64,000 nt of DNA from Morella rubra (Eukaryota > Streptophyta > Magnoliopsida > Fagales > Myricaceae), in contig CM025851.1 of NCBI GenBank assembly GCA_003952965.2, forward strand, positions 2,753,307-2,817,306, read 5' to 3'. A model generated the notes under the pieces. It was given only the letters and a program-made list of their open reading frames with translations. It had not been told where the DNA came from and did not search any database. Within the stretch, counting starts at the first letter, position 1; every line of letters begins with the position of its first letter. Below, piece after piece: positions 11,801 through 24,200 of the stretch. The position numbers and the translations under genes were made by a program.

Positions 11801-12946
11801 TGATGGGTATTAAGCTAAATTATAGGAGAAACCAACAAACAAATTTAAGGAACTATCCTTCCACTGACAAAAAATAAATTTAGCCTACCCAGCAAAAGCC
11901 CACGATATGCAAATCTCGGCTTGTCACGGATGTACCAAGGAGCCTTGTATACTTGTACTGACTTAGCTCCGTAATCAAAAGCACATAACTGGCTGAAAGT
12001 CTGGAAATTCATAAAAGATAATACTCATAGTGGGAAAGCAAGTACGGCAAGGAAATTGCAAGGTTGTCAATCTCTCTGCATGCTTTGAAGGGTAATTCTA
12101 CATACCTCCAAACCTCGCAGTGCGCCATAAACAGTGTTTGCCTGCAATAAACAGAGTATCAACATCAAAGAAACTCATGATTGCTTGACAGTGTTCTGAA
12201 ACTGAGCTTTATGAGAATATCAACATAACAAAGATACAAGTTGATTGCGACAGAGGACGTAGATAAACAGCAAGGTAAAAATTATGCCAAAAGTTCTGCA
12301 AAATATTCAATTAGCTTTATTAGCACCAGAGAAGCTAAAACCCACAATCTGTATTTACTCTCAAATTACCTCAACTTAGTTGCCATAACCCCAATAACTC
12401 GACTTTCTGTCATCTCTTGCATGCTTTGCAACAAAGTATAAACAGCCTGAACAGAGCATCAAAGAAACTCACCAAGTGTGCAAGTTGAAAATGCTAAAAA
12501 CAATGAGTTGCGAGTTTAAGAAAGAAGAGAAAAGAAAAAGAAAAAGAAAAGATATAGACAAGGTGAATGGATTTCTAATTAAGACAACTCACTTCTTCGT
12601 TGTCCGAATGAACAATAACCTTCAATTTGTTAATATCATAAGCTGGTCTCCTTCCCCGGAGTCGACTAAATATAGAGAGCCCATCGCTGTGCTTGAACAC
12701 AATCCCTCTGTACCTATCAAACGCCGCCCGGAGGATTTCGGAGTTGCCACCAATTCCACCGACGGCGAGCAAGAGGCCAGGATCGACGGAGAGCGTGTCG
12801 TTGCCGTGGGTGAACTCAGAGGGCAGAGGCCACAGGTAAGTGAGGTTGCCATTGATTTCTGGTGGCGAACTGAGCCCTAGTGTTTCGGAAACATAGAGGG
12901 CAAGAGCGACAATTAGGAAGATGGATTTGAAGGGATAGACAGACAT
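5851..12946 (-). CDS. HEXO1: Beta-hexosaminidase 1 (GH20), multi-exon
   Basis: Vacuolar enzyme that trims terminal N-acetylglucosamine from N-glycans. Exons I can place, 5' to 3': 12946-12593, 12141-12106, 12000-11889, 11781-11711, 11577-11447, 10994-10978, 10688-10640, 10182-10082, 9720-9661, 9019-8986, 7949-7851, 7579-7520, 7430-7180, 6026-5851. All phases join. The first exon carries a signal peptide (about residues 1-24). The catalytic Asp-Glu pair is in HLGGDEVNT (exon 9720-9661); other family motifs are WHIIDEQSFP, VPGHAES-like, WEETF, GGEVCMWGE and the end PPSGPGSCYEQ. The C-terminus matches HEXO1 rather than HEXO3. Oddities: three micro-exons (17, 34 and 36 nt); a weak donor after 10082; and the ~28-codon exon expected between 12593 and 12141 (family motif GVDESYTL) is not there, although skipping it keeps frame. 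The gene could make a shortened protein or be decaying. Confidence 0.88.
6043..6461. repeat. 222-bp tandem duplication in the last HEXO1 intron
   Basis: Copy 1 is 6043-6264 and copy 2 is 6265-6461 (slightly incomplete). They differ at only a few bases, for example tgtttatg against tgcttatg. Copy 1 begins 17 bases from the acceptor of the last HEXO1 exon. High identity suggests a recent duplication. Confidence 0.9.
12142..12592 (-). repeat. HEXO1 intron 1 with partly duplicated splice-acceptor region
   Basis: On the minus strand, the block before the exon at 12141 (GAGTTTCTTTGATG...CTCTGTTTATTGCAG, then CTGTTTATGG) has a diverged copy at about 12475-12425 (GAGTTTCTTTGATGCTCTG, TTCAG, then CTGTTTATAC). 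After the second copy, frame AVYTLLQSMQEMTESRVIG is open for 25 codons to a possible donor, but its length breaks frame. The expected GVDESYTL exon should lie in this interval and does not. Confidence 0.5.
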
Positions 12947-14815
12947 GGTTTAATCGGGGTCCCGGGGAGAAGGGAAACAGCGTCACGGAATTGAGAGTTC
13001 CCGACAGTGCATGAATTTGTTGGGAACAAATGATATTTATGAATATAATCGAATAAGACAGACCTTCAAACTTGCTATTTTTTTTTTTTTTTCTAAGCCA
13101 AACTTGCTATTATTAGTTGGTCTGTGATTTGAGAAAATCAAGACTCATCATATGAGAACGGCAGGGTTTTTTTTTTTTCCAAAATTGAAATGATCATGTG
13201 AACGACCTTAGCAATCTGAGTATTTTTTAAATAAATAAAAAATTCCATAATGTAACTATTTTGTATTGCAATGGATCATTGTTCAAAATATTTATTCGAA
13301 TTCATAGGGAAGCTCTGGCGTTGGTAGCATGCTAAAAAGTTCTCTAACTTTTCATTGGATTTGTCAAAAAAATTAATATTTTTCAACTAAACAACAAAAT
13401 CTAAATTTTTTACACTTATCCCAATAAAACTTAATCTCAAATCTTAATAAAAATCAATCTATTACCAAATGGTAAAAATACCATGGACTCAGTAAAAATC
13501 AATCTCTTACTAAATAGTAAAAATGGCAAAAAAAATTGAGATCATTGTATAGAGTGTATATTTTATTGATGTTTGTGAAAAAAGTGTTGAAATTTGTGAA
13601 AAGACATTGATTTTATAAAAAAAATTATTAGAATTTTGTGAAAAAATGTATTGAAATTTATAAAAATGTAATTGTCAAAATAAAACTCACATTTTTTATT
13701 CCAGCCAAACATAAATTTGAAAATTTTGCAGCAGCACATTCATTTTCGGTTGCCTTTACATGGAGCCATTTTTCGTTTCTTTCCTTTTTTAATACACACG
13801 GAAATATTAATTGATTTTGAAAACGTATTTTTTATTTCACAAACGTCTTTTAATCACATTTTCTAAAGATGTTTTTCATACTTAAAAATGTAAAGGCCCG
13901 AACACCATTGATTGAGAAAATCTGTGAAATTTTGAGAGTAAAAATCAGTTAATACAAAATAAATAATCTTTGATGACATAATTTAAGTTTAAAACTTCAA
14001 AATGACTGACTAAAAATAAATTGTTTAAAACTCGATAGGAAACCACAAATCTCAATTCAAATAACATATAACTATAATAACTTTGATCTTTTCCTAATAA
14101 TTATATAAACATTCCCTTTACAATAACTATGAGTCACGTTTAACTATTGTGCAGTTCTTACTTAGTTGGGGCCAACCAAACAAAGTCAATACTATAGGTA
14201 TGATTCTCTCTTATTAATGCTTGATCATGTCAAAGTATGCACTCGAGAAAAACCTACCATGGGTGCATTTAATGGGGTTGCAATTGACACTAATGCTGTA
14301 GCTTTGAACTCTACACTTCAAAATTGTAAACATATGAAATCATGAGGTAAATCGTCAAATAATAACATAAACTTTAAAAAGGCTCGTGATTATACCAATG
14401 CATGAAAAAACATTTCACAGCAATTTTACTATAACATAATACACATAAACAACTCCGAGGGTTTAGAATAAAACAAGCAATTTTTAAAAAAGACATTTGA
14501 TTTCTACAATAGACTAAGAAATTATTTATGAAATACTAGATTGTAATACTATTTGAAAGAATAATTCTAAATTTAAAAAGACTTTGTCAAAGTCTAGGTT
14601 GCTATCCATTTAAAAAAAATTCATATATAGAAGTATTGAAATTCAAAAGTTAAAATCTAAAGAGACAAAGATAAAACATCTAGTATTTAAAAATTTAAAC
14701 ACTTATTAAAAAAAAATAACATTTTTCAAATAAAATCAACATTTCAAATAGTAAACATTTTAAAAATGACAACTTGTTCAAATAAATCAAAATTTGAAAT
14801 TTAATAAAAATAATA
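12947..14815. other. AT-rich intergenic sequence
   Basis: No gene seen. Bases about 13300-13740 repeat phrases of the kind gaaatttgtgaaaa, shared with the AT-rich tracts at 3.9, 45.9 and 59.4 kb. The rest is low-complexity AT-rich DNA with stops in all frames. Confidence 0.5.
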
Positions 14816-14871
14816 TGAGAAAATTACACTTTGCACCCCTGAACTATGTGGTACCTGACACTTTGCACCCC

Positions 14872-15029
14872 TTTGTCTTGATTTCGTGACATTGGGCCCC
14901 AAACTTCTGATTTTCGTCGATTGCCACCCCGAAGCCAATTTCTCTGTTAAGACTGACAGTATTAAGCGCACGTGCCATCCACGTGAGGCACTTAAAAATT
15001 TTCTCCCCGTTTTGCCCTCCATTATTCTA
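14872..15029 (+). repeat. Left long inverted repeat of the MULE-like element
   Basis: About 158 bp matching the reverse complement of 18517-18673 with only a handful of substitutions and one-base gaps, from tttgtcttgatttcgtgac to ccctccattattcta. Confidence 0.9.
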
Positions 15030-16050
15030 GAAGACTCGATTCCCTCCCTCCAACACTTGGCCCAAATCTATTTTCCCTCTCGAAAGTTCTCCATTTGCAC
15101 TCAACAGCACTCGAACTTACCAGGGCAAGGTCTTCGGCGCTGAGCATTTCGCATCTGTTGAGCAATAATCATCAATCAAACTCTGCTAAAGGTATGCGAT
15201 GGGCTTCTTCCGATTTTTTGAAGATGAGTTCTTCTGATTTTAGAGTTTTTGCGTTGTAGATGTGGTTTTGCAAGGGTAGCGCATTTTTAAGTGACTTGCA
15301 TGCATAAATAGTATTGAATCGTAGAATTTGTCTTCTTCGGGTGGAATTTGTCTTCTCTGTGTGTAATTTTGGTTTGTCAAAGTGGTCCTGCTTTCCTATG
15401 GTCCCCTAGTGTCGGTCTTCTTCTTTATTTCTCACTGTGGTCCCCTGGTGTCGGGCTTACTTTTCACTCAATATTGGTTTGCCGAAGTGGTCCCATAACC
15501 CATAATGTAATTGTAGCAACAGTAAGCCCATTTGTACTTAATTTTATATCATGTCCTTAGTATATATTTCTGCAATACTTATTCTTAATTTCATCTTCTC
15601 CCTTGCAGCAAACACAAACTCCTATATATGGACAGGTAAGTTTTTAATTTTGTCAATCTTTGTAATTGCATCCCTTCATAATGTAATGTTCATTTTACTT
15701 GCTAAGATGGTTCTACAAGTAATGAATAAAATACTCTATATTACGAAATAAGAGCATATGAAAACCTACGAGTAATTAAGGAATTGAACTCCTATATATG
15801 GGCCTCAGGACTTTGTACTAGCATCCTATTCTGGTCCTGATAAATGGTATTGTATATGGGTCGTGTTGTCAATGATGTCTGATCATTTGCAATTGCTGAG
15901 TATAAGGAGTTGGTTCCTGTCTACTTATTTTTATTACAGGGGTTAGTGGCTTTGCATTTAGAAACTCAAGTTTATTCGGGTTTTTATGACCCAGAGTTTG
16001 AACTTTGTGATTTTCTTAACTATGCCAAGATTTTTGTATCATGTTTGTAG

Positions 16051-16401
16051 AACGAAGAAAATGTATTAAGTCAACCTCCTGCAGCAAGAACAAGAAGTGG
16101 AGGAAAAACAGCAAAAATCATACCACCTCCACCTGCAGCCCCTCGGACGATACCAAAACTTGCAGCGCCTCAAACTCCAGTAACAGAGGTTGCATCTCAG
16201 CCTACAGTTGCTGTCACAGAGCGGAGGAAGAGCAGACCAATGAGTGCATCACAGCCGCTGTCTTCGATTGGATCTAGGGTGCATCGAAGGTCTGGAAGAT
16301 TGGCGGAGCAAGTTGGAAGGAAATCCGGTAGCTCGTCAAGTCATGGAAATGGCAGGAGGATCCTATTGTTGTGGAGGACATTGCTGGCAACGACGAAGTA
16401 A
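16051..16401 (+). pseudogene. Basic, Pro/Ser-rich C-terminal remnant of an element protein
   Basis: After an acceptor-like TTTGTAG the frame is open for 116 codons, beginning NEENVLSQPPAARTRSGG. The composition is Pro, Ala, Arg and Ser rich. A one-base shift near 16350 would continue into EDPIVVEDIAGNDEVTHEPS and run on to about 16514, which looks like the true continuation, so the frame is probably broken. It resembles the disordered tail of a transposon-coded protein; I cannot name the family. Confidence 0.4.
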
Positions 16402-17078
16402 CCCATGAACCAAGTAGGCAACCAGAGAGAGTGAGTTGGGGCACTTCGCAAACATTATGGGCTCAATTTAGGAGTCGTTTCATTGCAAACCAGAATAATG
16501 ACAAGCATACTTAGGAATAGTTTATGGCTATTTTTGTCACAATGTTGTGTATTTAGGTGGAAGTAAGCACATTGGTATTTTTGGCACAATGTTGTGTAAT
16601 ACCACTGTTTTTTGTGACAATGAATATTTAAGGTCGTGTTTATATTTTGGACTCATATTCATGCTACTGATATGGGTCTTTTGGATGTATTTGATACATT
16701 TTGGAGCATATTCATTATACTGATATGGGTATTTTAAATGTATTTGATACATTTTGGAGCATATTCATGCTGCTAAAATGGATGTTTTTGATGTTGAGCA
16801 GACTGCCTTAAGGTTATACCGGGTACATTACAACAAATGCCTTTATTTGCTTTAAACAGATATGATCAAAAAATAGCAATACAAGGTACATAGCAATGAT
16901 TCATTGCATACAGGGTAGTAGCAATACAAATTCCAAGAACTGCCTTTGAAGGCACTTACAAGTTCAACAATACAAATGATAGATTTCCATTTACATATTC
17001 CACTACTACATATGTCAATATTGTTGAAAATACAAGCCAATCATCAAGGCAACTATATGACCAAATTCAAACTTCACT

Positions 17079-17720
17079 TTATGGTGTCAATGGTAGAGAA
17101 ACACTCACTTCCTTCTTTGTAACATACATAGAAGGCAACAACAACAAAACAATCAACACCCACGAGAAAGTCAACATCCTCCTATAGAATTTCTTCTCAT
17201 CATTGTGACTATATTTTGTGGAAACCAACTCTAATCGTAGCCGTGCCATATTGTGTTCTATCATCGCACTGCACTTCGCATACTCCTCCTCCATCCTTGC
17301 AGTGCGCTTCCCATACTCCTCCTCCATCCTTGCAATGCGCTTCGCATACTCATCCTCCTTTGTTTTGAGATGACTCTCTATTTCAATCTCTACACGTGTC
17401 CTTTCGTGCCTCTCCCTGAATACAGCTTAAAACCCTCCTTCCATGGATACACATAGGAGGATCAAACCACATGAAAAACCCGCATGATCTCCCAAACTGC
17501 ATTCATATCATGTATAAAGATTTCAGCGCAATAATAAACATACGTACTAAAACTACATATACAAGGTATTACCTTGTAGTTCACACAACTAAAAAACCTT
17601 CTGCCAAAATTTGCTTCTGTGTAGGCAATCTTCAGGCAAGATTCAACTCCACAGTAACAAATAGGAATTTTAGTTGAATCTCCACCTATGCTTGTCCGAA
17701 CTTGCAGTACTTGGCGATGG
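17079..17720 (-). pseudogene. GRF-type zinc-finger protein remnant with coiled coil and membrane tail
   Basis: Minus strand. Exon ending at 17573 reads IPICYCGVESCLK...ANFGRRFFSC. After an intron (GTAATA to GCAG), the exon from 17496 reads FGRSCGFFMWFDPPMC. Together these give the C-x-C, GRRF, C and F-x-W-x-D pattern of GRF zinc fingers. After a frame break or unrecognised intron near 17420 the frame continues with repeated RMEEEY coiled-coil units and a hydrophobic segment (WVLIVLLLLPSMYV), then stops at 17079. The upstream frame (SPSTASSDKHRW) is also shifted relative to the finger. Such proteins are common in plant genomes and often lie in transposons. At least two frame breaks suggest it is dead. 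Confidence 0.6.
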
Positions 17721-18516
17721 AGGTGAATTGCTTAAAAAATATGTGAAAATGAAGAAAACAGAACCATTACAACTCAATTAGAAAGAATTAGTATTGGCTA
17801 CTAGTTAAGCATTTCAAAAAGAGTTAGGTCATGACTATACTAAGCACTATTCAGTAACTGCTCATCATGCTTATTGACGAAATTAGTTATTCTTCACAAA
17901 TAGGATCAATATTTACCAAGATGAATAGGAGATATCTGCTAGCATATGCAATAAGAATGTTTGGAGTCCTACAGATATGTCACTGCTGTTAAAGAATATT
18001 TCAAGCCAAATTTGTGCTGCTTATTTGCCTATCCTTTTCAAATTGCTTATTTGCCTATCCCATGGTGTTACTTGTCTACACTTCTTACAGAATGTGCTTT
18101 CATATTTGTATATCTGTCAGTCAACACAAGAGATACTACTTATGTATATGTATTTCACATTACTTTATATAGAACTAGTCCAACGAAACCTAGGGAAGAG
18201 TATAAGAAACTAGCCACTAAATCCAGTTAAAGTCTCTGAAATAGAAAATACACTTCCCACGAAGGAGACCAGATTGTTCGAAGAAACGTTCACAGCAACG
18301 AGAGGGAAAAATGCACAACATACAGAGCAAGGAGAGGGAAAAATGCAGAAGCTCTTACCACTGTGACGCCATTCTCGAACTATTTCTTCGGTTAATTTGG
18401 ATTTCAGGCGCCGCTAGGGCTCAGCTATTTCTTTGGGAGGGAATGCCAGATTTTCGACTGCTCGGGAAAAGATACTTCGGGGAGGGGATGAATGCGTATT
18501 TGAAATTCTAAACGGA

Positions 18517-18673
18517 TAGAATAATGGAGGGCAAAACGGGGAGAAAATTTTTAAGTGCCTCACATGGACGGCACGTGCGCTTAATACGTCAGTCTTAACA
18601 GAGAAATTGGCTTCGGGGTGGCAATCGACGGAAATCAGAAGTTTGGGGCCCAATGTCACGAAATCAAGACAAA
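18517..18673 (-). repeat. Right long inverted repeat of the MULE-like element
   Basis: Reverse complement of the left repeat over about 157 bp. Similarity fades on both sides; inside, both ends keep a loosely related pyrimidine-rich stretch. Confidence 0.9.
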
Positions 18674-18732
18674 CGGAGAATTGGGCAATGTGGTGACGGT
18701 GCAGGGGCCCCCACGAAATCAAGGGGGGTAAG

Positions 18733-18778
18733 TCGCCAAGTACTGCAAGTTCCAAGCCAACTAAAAATTTGTTACATT
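18733..18778 (+). pseudogene. Inverted fragment of the same GRF gene, outside the right repeat
   Basis: The 20 bases at 18733-18752 (tcgccaagtactgcaagttc) are identical to the minus strand of 17717-17698, the N-terminal coding region of the GRF remnant. Beyond that the match continues with gaps through caactaaaa and tttgttac. It lies on the opposite strand to the internal copy and just beyond the right repeat. Confidence 0.55.
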
Positions 18779-21219
18779 TTCTAGCAAAATATAAAAAAAT
18801 CCGGAGTGCTACGAAAAAATCAATATTTACGAAAAATATTTTCAATATTTCAATAAAGTTTTATCTCATAATTTTTGAAAATTTGCACACAACCAATTTT
18901 TTTTTTTTTTTTTTTTTACAAAAACCAGTAAAAACCCAACTAAACAATCTAATTTAGACATAAACAAGTACAAAATACCTAGAAGGGGGTGAATAGGATT
19001 TTAAAAAATTTCTACAACCCTCAAACAATGAACAATGAAATACAAAAACAATATTCAGCCCTTTAATAAAATTTGAACTACATGGCAATGAATTAAATCA
19101 ATATTCAATGTAACCCAATATGTTCAGATGTTTTTCAGATGGTCTCAAATGCTTTCAAATGACAAGAAATCAAGCTAAATAGTAGAACGCGATACAAACA
19201 AATCTGTTGTAAAATACTATGTGATGTTCCAGTAATCTACTTAAAATTCTACATAACAAATTATTCACAAGTATATTAGCAAGATATTTTCTATCTAAAA
19301 ACAACACAACGATAGCAGAACACACTTCTTACCCAAATCTACCTTTTACCTTGAATATTCTTGCAACAAGATAGAGAATCCACTAAGATTGAGAATCTTT
19401 AACCACATAAACAATAACAATTAGCAAATAACAAGATAGATCTAAAACGATGACAACAACACAAATTCAACCACGATTAACACAAGAAATTGTTGACGGA
19501 GAGAAACTTCCAAGTAGAATATCTACAAGAAAGAAAAACTGTTCGGGACCCAGTCCAGCAAACGAACTCTATAAATTCAATCTCGGTTATACGATGATCT
19601 ATGAATTCAACAATTCTTGCTAATCTAATACCAATTGTAACCTTACTCAAACGTCCAACGTCTGAATTTGCAACTTGCAGGGAGAGGAACTCCTATCCTA
19701 ATCGGTTTCTCGATTCTTCACCACGGAGCAACCTTTCAACTTGAACTCAAGTGGTTGCGCCTTCAACAATGCTGGAACTCTAGCAACTTTTGAACTTCAG
19801 CAACTCCGAAGCTTTATTCTTCAATCTAAGGATTGAAATTTCGTGATCAAACTAAGAGGATGAGCACATATTTGATCTTCACATTCAGATTACCAATCAT
19901 TCTCAACAACAACAAGACACAGAGGGTACAAGATCTAGAAAATGGTTTCTTGGAGCCTTTCTTGAATCTCTACGAAATCTTCCAGTAAATGTTCTGGAGT
20001 AGTTTGCAAAAGGTTCAGAGAGGCTTTTATATGGTCAACGGGGATATTTCGAAGTTAAAGGACGCTGTAAATATTAAATGGGCACACTTTCATTTAAAGC
20101 AGAAATTATGTTATTCTTCTACATAGTATATTACTTTGAACTCCCTATCAAACTCTGCAAATCTTTCATACAACCAATAACCATCCTAAATCTTCACCGC
20201 TTAAATCTCAAGAACTTTGCATATAAAATTGTCACAAACCATGCCAAAAACTAACAGATCTAACATAAACTTACAAAAATATTCTCTCCAAAGGTATTTT
20301 TTTAAAATTCTCACATCCTCCTTCAAAACATATTTTTTCATGGAACTCACTATTCTCACAAACAAACAAAAAAAATATTTAAAAACGTTATTTACTATTA
20401 TAAAAAAAAAAAGATTTTAAAAACACAAACAAAGACAGTAAATCCATGTCCAAATTCGCTAAGGGAGGGTTCATCAACCGCAAACAAGCTCACCGAGCTC
20501 GCAAAACGTGTCAATTAATCAACTTCGTAGCTCCGTGCAAATCTTGCCATGATCATCGGATGGAGGAACCGATCTCCAAGAGTCTATGCTCCGAAACCGT
20601 ATGTAATTATTTATCGGATAGAACCCAATCCAAAATCTGAGTCCATATTGGTTCCAGCAGCCTACTGGGTTTATACAAGGTAGGTGGAGAATCCTGCGGC
20701 TCAGCTCATTCCTCCTATGATTCCTTCTCGTCACAGGTCTGTCGTAGGTATCGTCCATTTACTATCACGAAATCCAGTCCGTATACGTGGCCACACACTA
20801 TCGGTATCACGAGGACCTCACTAGTCAAAACTCATCCGGGACTCAACCACAAGGAGAGATTCTGGAAAAAAACAAACAACCGCAAGGAGAGCATACAGCC
20901 ACGCGCCGCACCGCCTTTCAAGATTCAAGACCAAACACGTTGCTGATCTGTCCAATTAAACGAGCGCGTGGATTAGAAGCGTGTCAGCTTATTTTCTTTT
21001 GCCATTTTCATTTTCCTTACTGCTTCACACTTTTCCTGGTTGAAAATTAAAAATATCCGACTACCGCAGCCACTACAGAAATATGCAAATCTTCCCGGAA
21101 AAGCCCCCTTGTCCCCGTGTAATATCGGACCACTACCCCCTCATCCTCCAACGCTCTTGCTCTCTCACTCTCTCTGTCTCTCTCCTTGGCTTCTCTATCA
21201 ATCTTTGGGTAACTGGAGA
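18779..21219. other. Repeat-derived intergenic DNA and MTP11 promoter side
   Basis: Bases about 18970-20100 begin with the phrase cctagaagggggtgaatagg, which I associate with dispersed plant retrotransposon-like repeats, but no gag-pol frame remains. Bases 20446-20760 hold short open frames on both strands without recognisable similarity. Bases about 21090-21219 are CT-rich (repeated ctctct) and are presumably the MTP11 5'UTR. Confidence 0.4.
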
Positions 21220-24200
21220 ATGGTGGAGGTGACGCCAAATAACGATGAGGAGCGCTCGCTCTTGGCTCTGCCCAACGGGGGTGACCTGTCGTGGCGGTTG
21301 AACTTCGAGAGCTTCCAGTTAGGCCCAGAGCATACGGAGAAGAAGCCTCCTCGTGGCCTCCACGACTGCCTCGGGGTTTTAGGTGATTTTGCTGTTACTT
21401 TTGGTTGGTGATTTGTCGACAATCTTACTCTTTTTGTTTTTGCTGAAATGGCAATATTCTATTCTGCGTTTTTCCTCTGTTCGGTAGTTTACTGGTTTTG
21501 GCCTTTTTCCGTGTAATTTTGTTCGTTAGATTATTATATAGATCGCTTTATTTCGCTTTGATCTTACTTTATTTTTAGTCGCCTGGCAGTGGGAATTTTC
21601 TGATTCTTAAAATTTTCAAAGTAGTGGTTGTTGAGTATCGAACAATGGGTTTGCGTTTGAGCTTCAGTATGCTTTGGCATAAATTTCGGGTGGTTCTAGT
21701 TGTTTGCTTGTAAACTGTCCGTAGAAGACTAGAAGCGAGTAATTAAAGCTGCCGAGGAGACTTAAACAAATGTCCCGAGTCCTCTCTGGTTAAGGAAGAT
21801 TTGGAATTTTTTTTTGTTTGGTCTTCTTTGGTCTTGAGTTGATTGGTTACTCGGCTCTCTGGGGTTCTTTTTGGATGATTGAGATGTTAGTTATCACTTA
21901 TTTGTGTGTGTGTTTAAACACGTATCATAACTTATTCACCCATAACCAAAATGAAGAAATTTGGCTCGTAGATGGTATTTTATAAGCCACTGGGGTTGAA
22001 GAACTTAAACCTATTCTCGTGTTATAGGTTCAAGAGGTTTAACAGTTCAGCACAATAGAATTTGATGAATGGTTTCTTTTGAACCATCTTTGGGTCTTAG
22101 AAGTCACTAACTTTCTAGTAATTTGTTAGAGCTGACAAATTCCATGGGTTACTTACGCCACTGGTTAGTTTTAAACACAAGAGAAGATTTAGACACCATC
22201 ACTTGGAGTATGTGAGCAAATGAAGTTGATTTGACGGGTACTTCAAGTGATATAACTTGACCACCATTTGGGGCTACTTATACAAATTCCTCTGAATTGT
22301 TTTGCTTGATAGCTTCAGGTTCTGAAGACAATGTGGCTGAATACTATCAGCAGCAGGTAGAAATGCTTGAGGGCTTTAACGAAATGGATGCTTTAGCAGA
22401 GCGTGGCTTTATTCCTGGGATGTCAAAGGTTTGTAATCACTGAGTTCCCAAATGCTTAAGGTTTCAATTGTTTATTTTTGGCTCTGGACTTAAAACTGGA
22501 AATCATTTGTTTTGGTTTCAGGAAGAGCAAGAAAAGTTGGCTAGAAGTGAAACATTTGCAATTAGAATATCAAATATTGCAAACATGGTTCTATTTGCTG
22601 CTAAAGTCTATGCATCTGTCCGAAGTGGTTCCTTAGCTATCATTGCATCCACACTGGACTCACTTCTTGATCTTCTGTCTGGCTTCATCCTGTGGTTTAC
22701 TGCATTTTCCATGCAAACACCAAACCCATATCAATATCCTATTGGGAAGAAACGTATGCAGCCTTTGGTAAGTCATCCTCCAATTAGTCTTTGTGATTGT
22801 CAAATTTACATGCGTAAGTTTAGTCATCAATAGTTCAGTATTGATTCAGCTCAAGTTTATGGTAAACTTGATTATTTTACTTGTGCACACGTGTAGTGTT
22901 GCCTGCTAGATATGTGCTGCCACCTTCTCTGTTTCCAATTACTTTCTGCTAGGTTTTGTATCAGATGTCTTACTTTTACTCTTAATTCTTGTTGTTGTCC
23001 TAAACTTATTTTCCAATTGCATTATCAATTCGAAGATGGATTTGACCTGGTCTGAAAGCAACATTTTATCTGTGTTTGATATTCTTAATCCATTCTTATC
23101 TGTGTTGCATTTGGTAAGTGTAAATGGATATTACTTGTCTAGTATGCGGTTGAATTGACATTCCCTTGAGCAAAGATGCTATTCGGTTGTGATATTATTA
23201 ATGGAAGGATGGGGAAGTTTACTTGTTTATCACGAATCACTGTATGTCTGATTTGTTTATTTCTGTATTTGAAATAGATAGGAGACAATTGTGGTTCTTG
23301 TTTTAGTAAAAACCCCTTGGAGTTTTTCAGTTGTTCTTCCATGTCTGCCTAAATAATTTATGCACGCTTAAATATTTTGTCTCCTCGCACAACTCCCTAA
23401 TTCTTTTCAGTTACAAATAAGAAGTCCTGCAGTATGAGTTACTAACTAGTAAGTTATTAATCGGTAGTTTTCATCTGCTCTTAAGAATGCTCTTTTGTAG
23501 CATCTACATCAGCAGTCTGATCTCACACCATTTAGTTGTTCCTACAATCTTAACCCACCTCTCTTTGGAACTCTCTGTCATTCTCTGTTGCAGAAAAGTA
23601 ATCCTTTCACCCCCTCCCATAACAAAAAACCTGAAAAAAGGTTATTTTGTGACATGGGATGATATTTCTATATTAGAATTTGATAGATTTTAACACCAAT
23701 TTGCAGGGGATTCTTGTATTTGCATCTGTCATGGCAACTCTTGGACTGCAGATTATCTTGGAGTCGATGCGCACTCTATTGTCTGATGTAAGTTGGAATT
23801 GAATTCTGAATGTGTTACATATTGGATTTTTGGTTTGTTTCACTATGTTGATTAGGAAGCTTGGATAGCGTATATGTTGGAGTTTATGTAAACTTGAGTC
23901 TTGAGACGATAAGCTGCCTTTGATTTTACTCTTCAATATTTATGCTTTCCCAGGAGAATAAGTTCAGCTTGACCATGGAGCAAGAGCGATGGCTTGTTGG
24001 CATTATGCTTTCTGTGACTTTGGTGAAACTTGGGCTGGTTATTTATTGTCGGTCTTTCACTAATGAGATCGTCAAAGCGTATGCCCAGGATCACTTTTTT
24101 GATGTTATCACCAACGTTATTGGACTCATTGCTGCTCTCCTCGCAAATTCTTTTGATGGTTGGATGGACCCCGTTGGAGCCATCATTGTAAGTACTTTGT

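Larger units (their letters stand above)
14816..18730. mobile_element. Decayed Mutator-like (MULE) DNA transposon
   Basis: Defined by long near-identical inverted repeats: 14872-15029 and 18517-18673. Outside the left repeat is a terminal-type motif, gagaaaattacactttgcac, starting at 14816. The MITE at 41.4 kb opens with a related motif. The right outer end does not match it and appears rearranged, so I could not find a target-site duplication and the outer limits are uncertain. Inside are a plus-strand remnant (16051-16401) and a minus-strand GRF zinc-finger remnant (17079-17720), arranged convergently. No transposase core (DDE domain) was seen, so the element is non-autonomous. The MULE assignment rests on inverted-repeat length, terminal motif and the GRF gene, not on a transposase. 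Confidence 0.65.

Noticed and set aside
12364-12440. Open stretch AVYTLLQSMQEMTESRVIG as replacement for the missing HEXO1 exon
   Set aside because: Only weak resemblance, and its 77-nt length breaks the frame; kept as a note, not as an exon.
12476-12880. 134-codon plus-strand frame
   Set aside because: It overlaps the first HEXO1 exon in antisense and has no family resemblance.
18414-18845. 143-codon minus-strand frame
   Set aside because: It runs through the right inverted repeat of the MULE, and similar frames appear in the left repeat; no protein features.
20446-20758. Short frames on both strands resembling possible organelle-derived sequence
   Set aside because: No recognisable mitochondrial or plastid gene on either strand.
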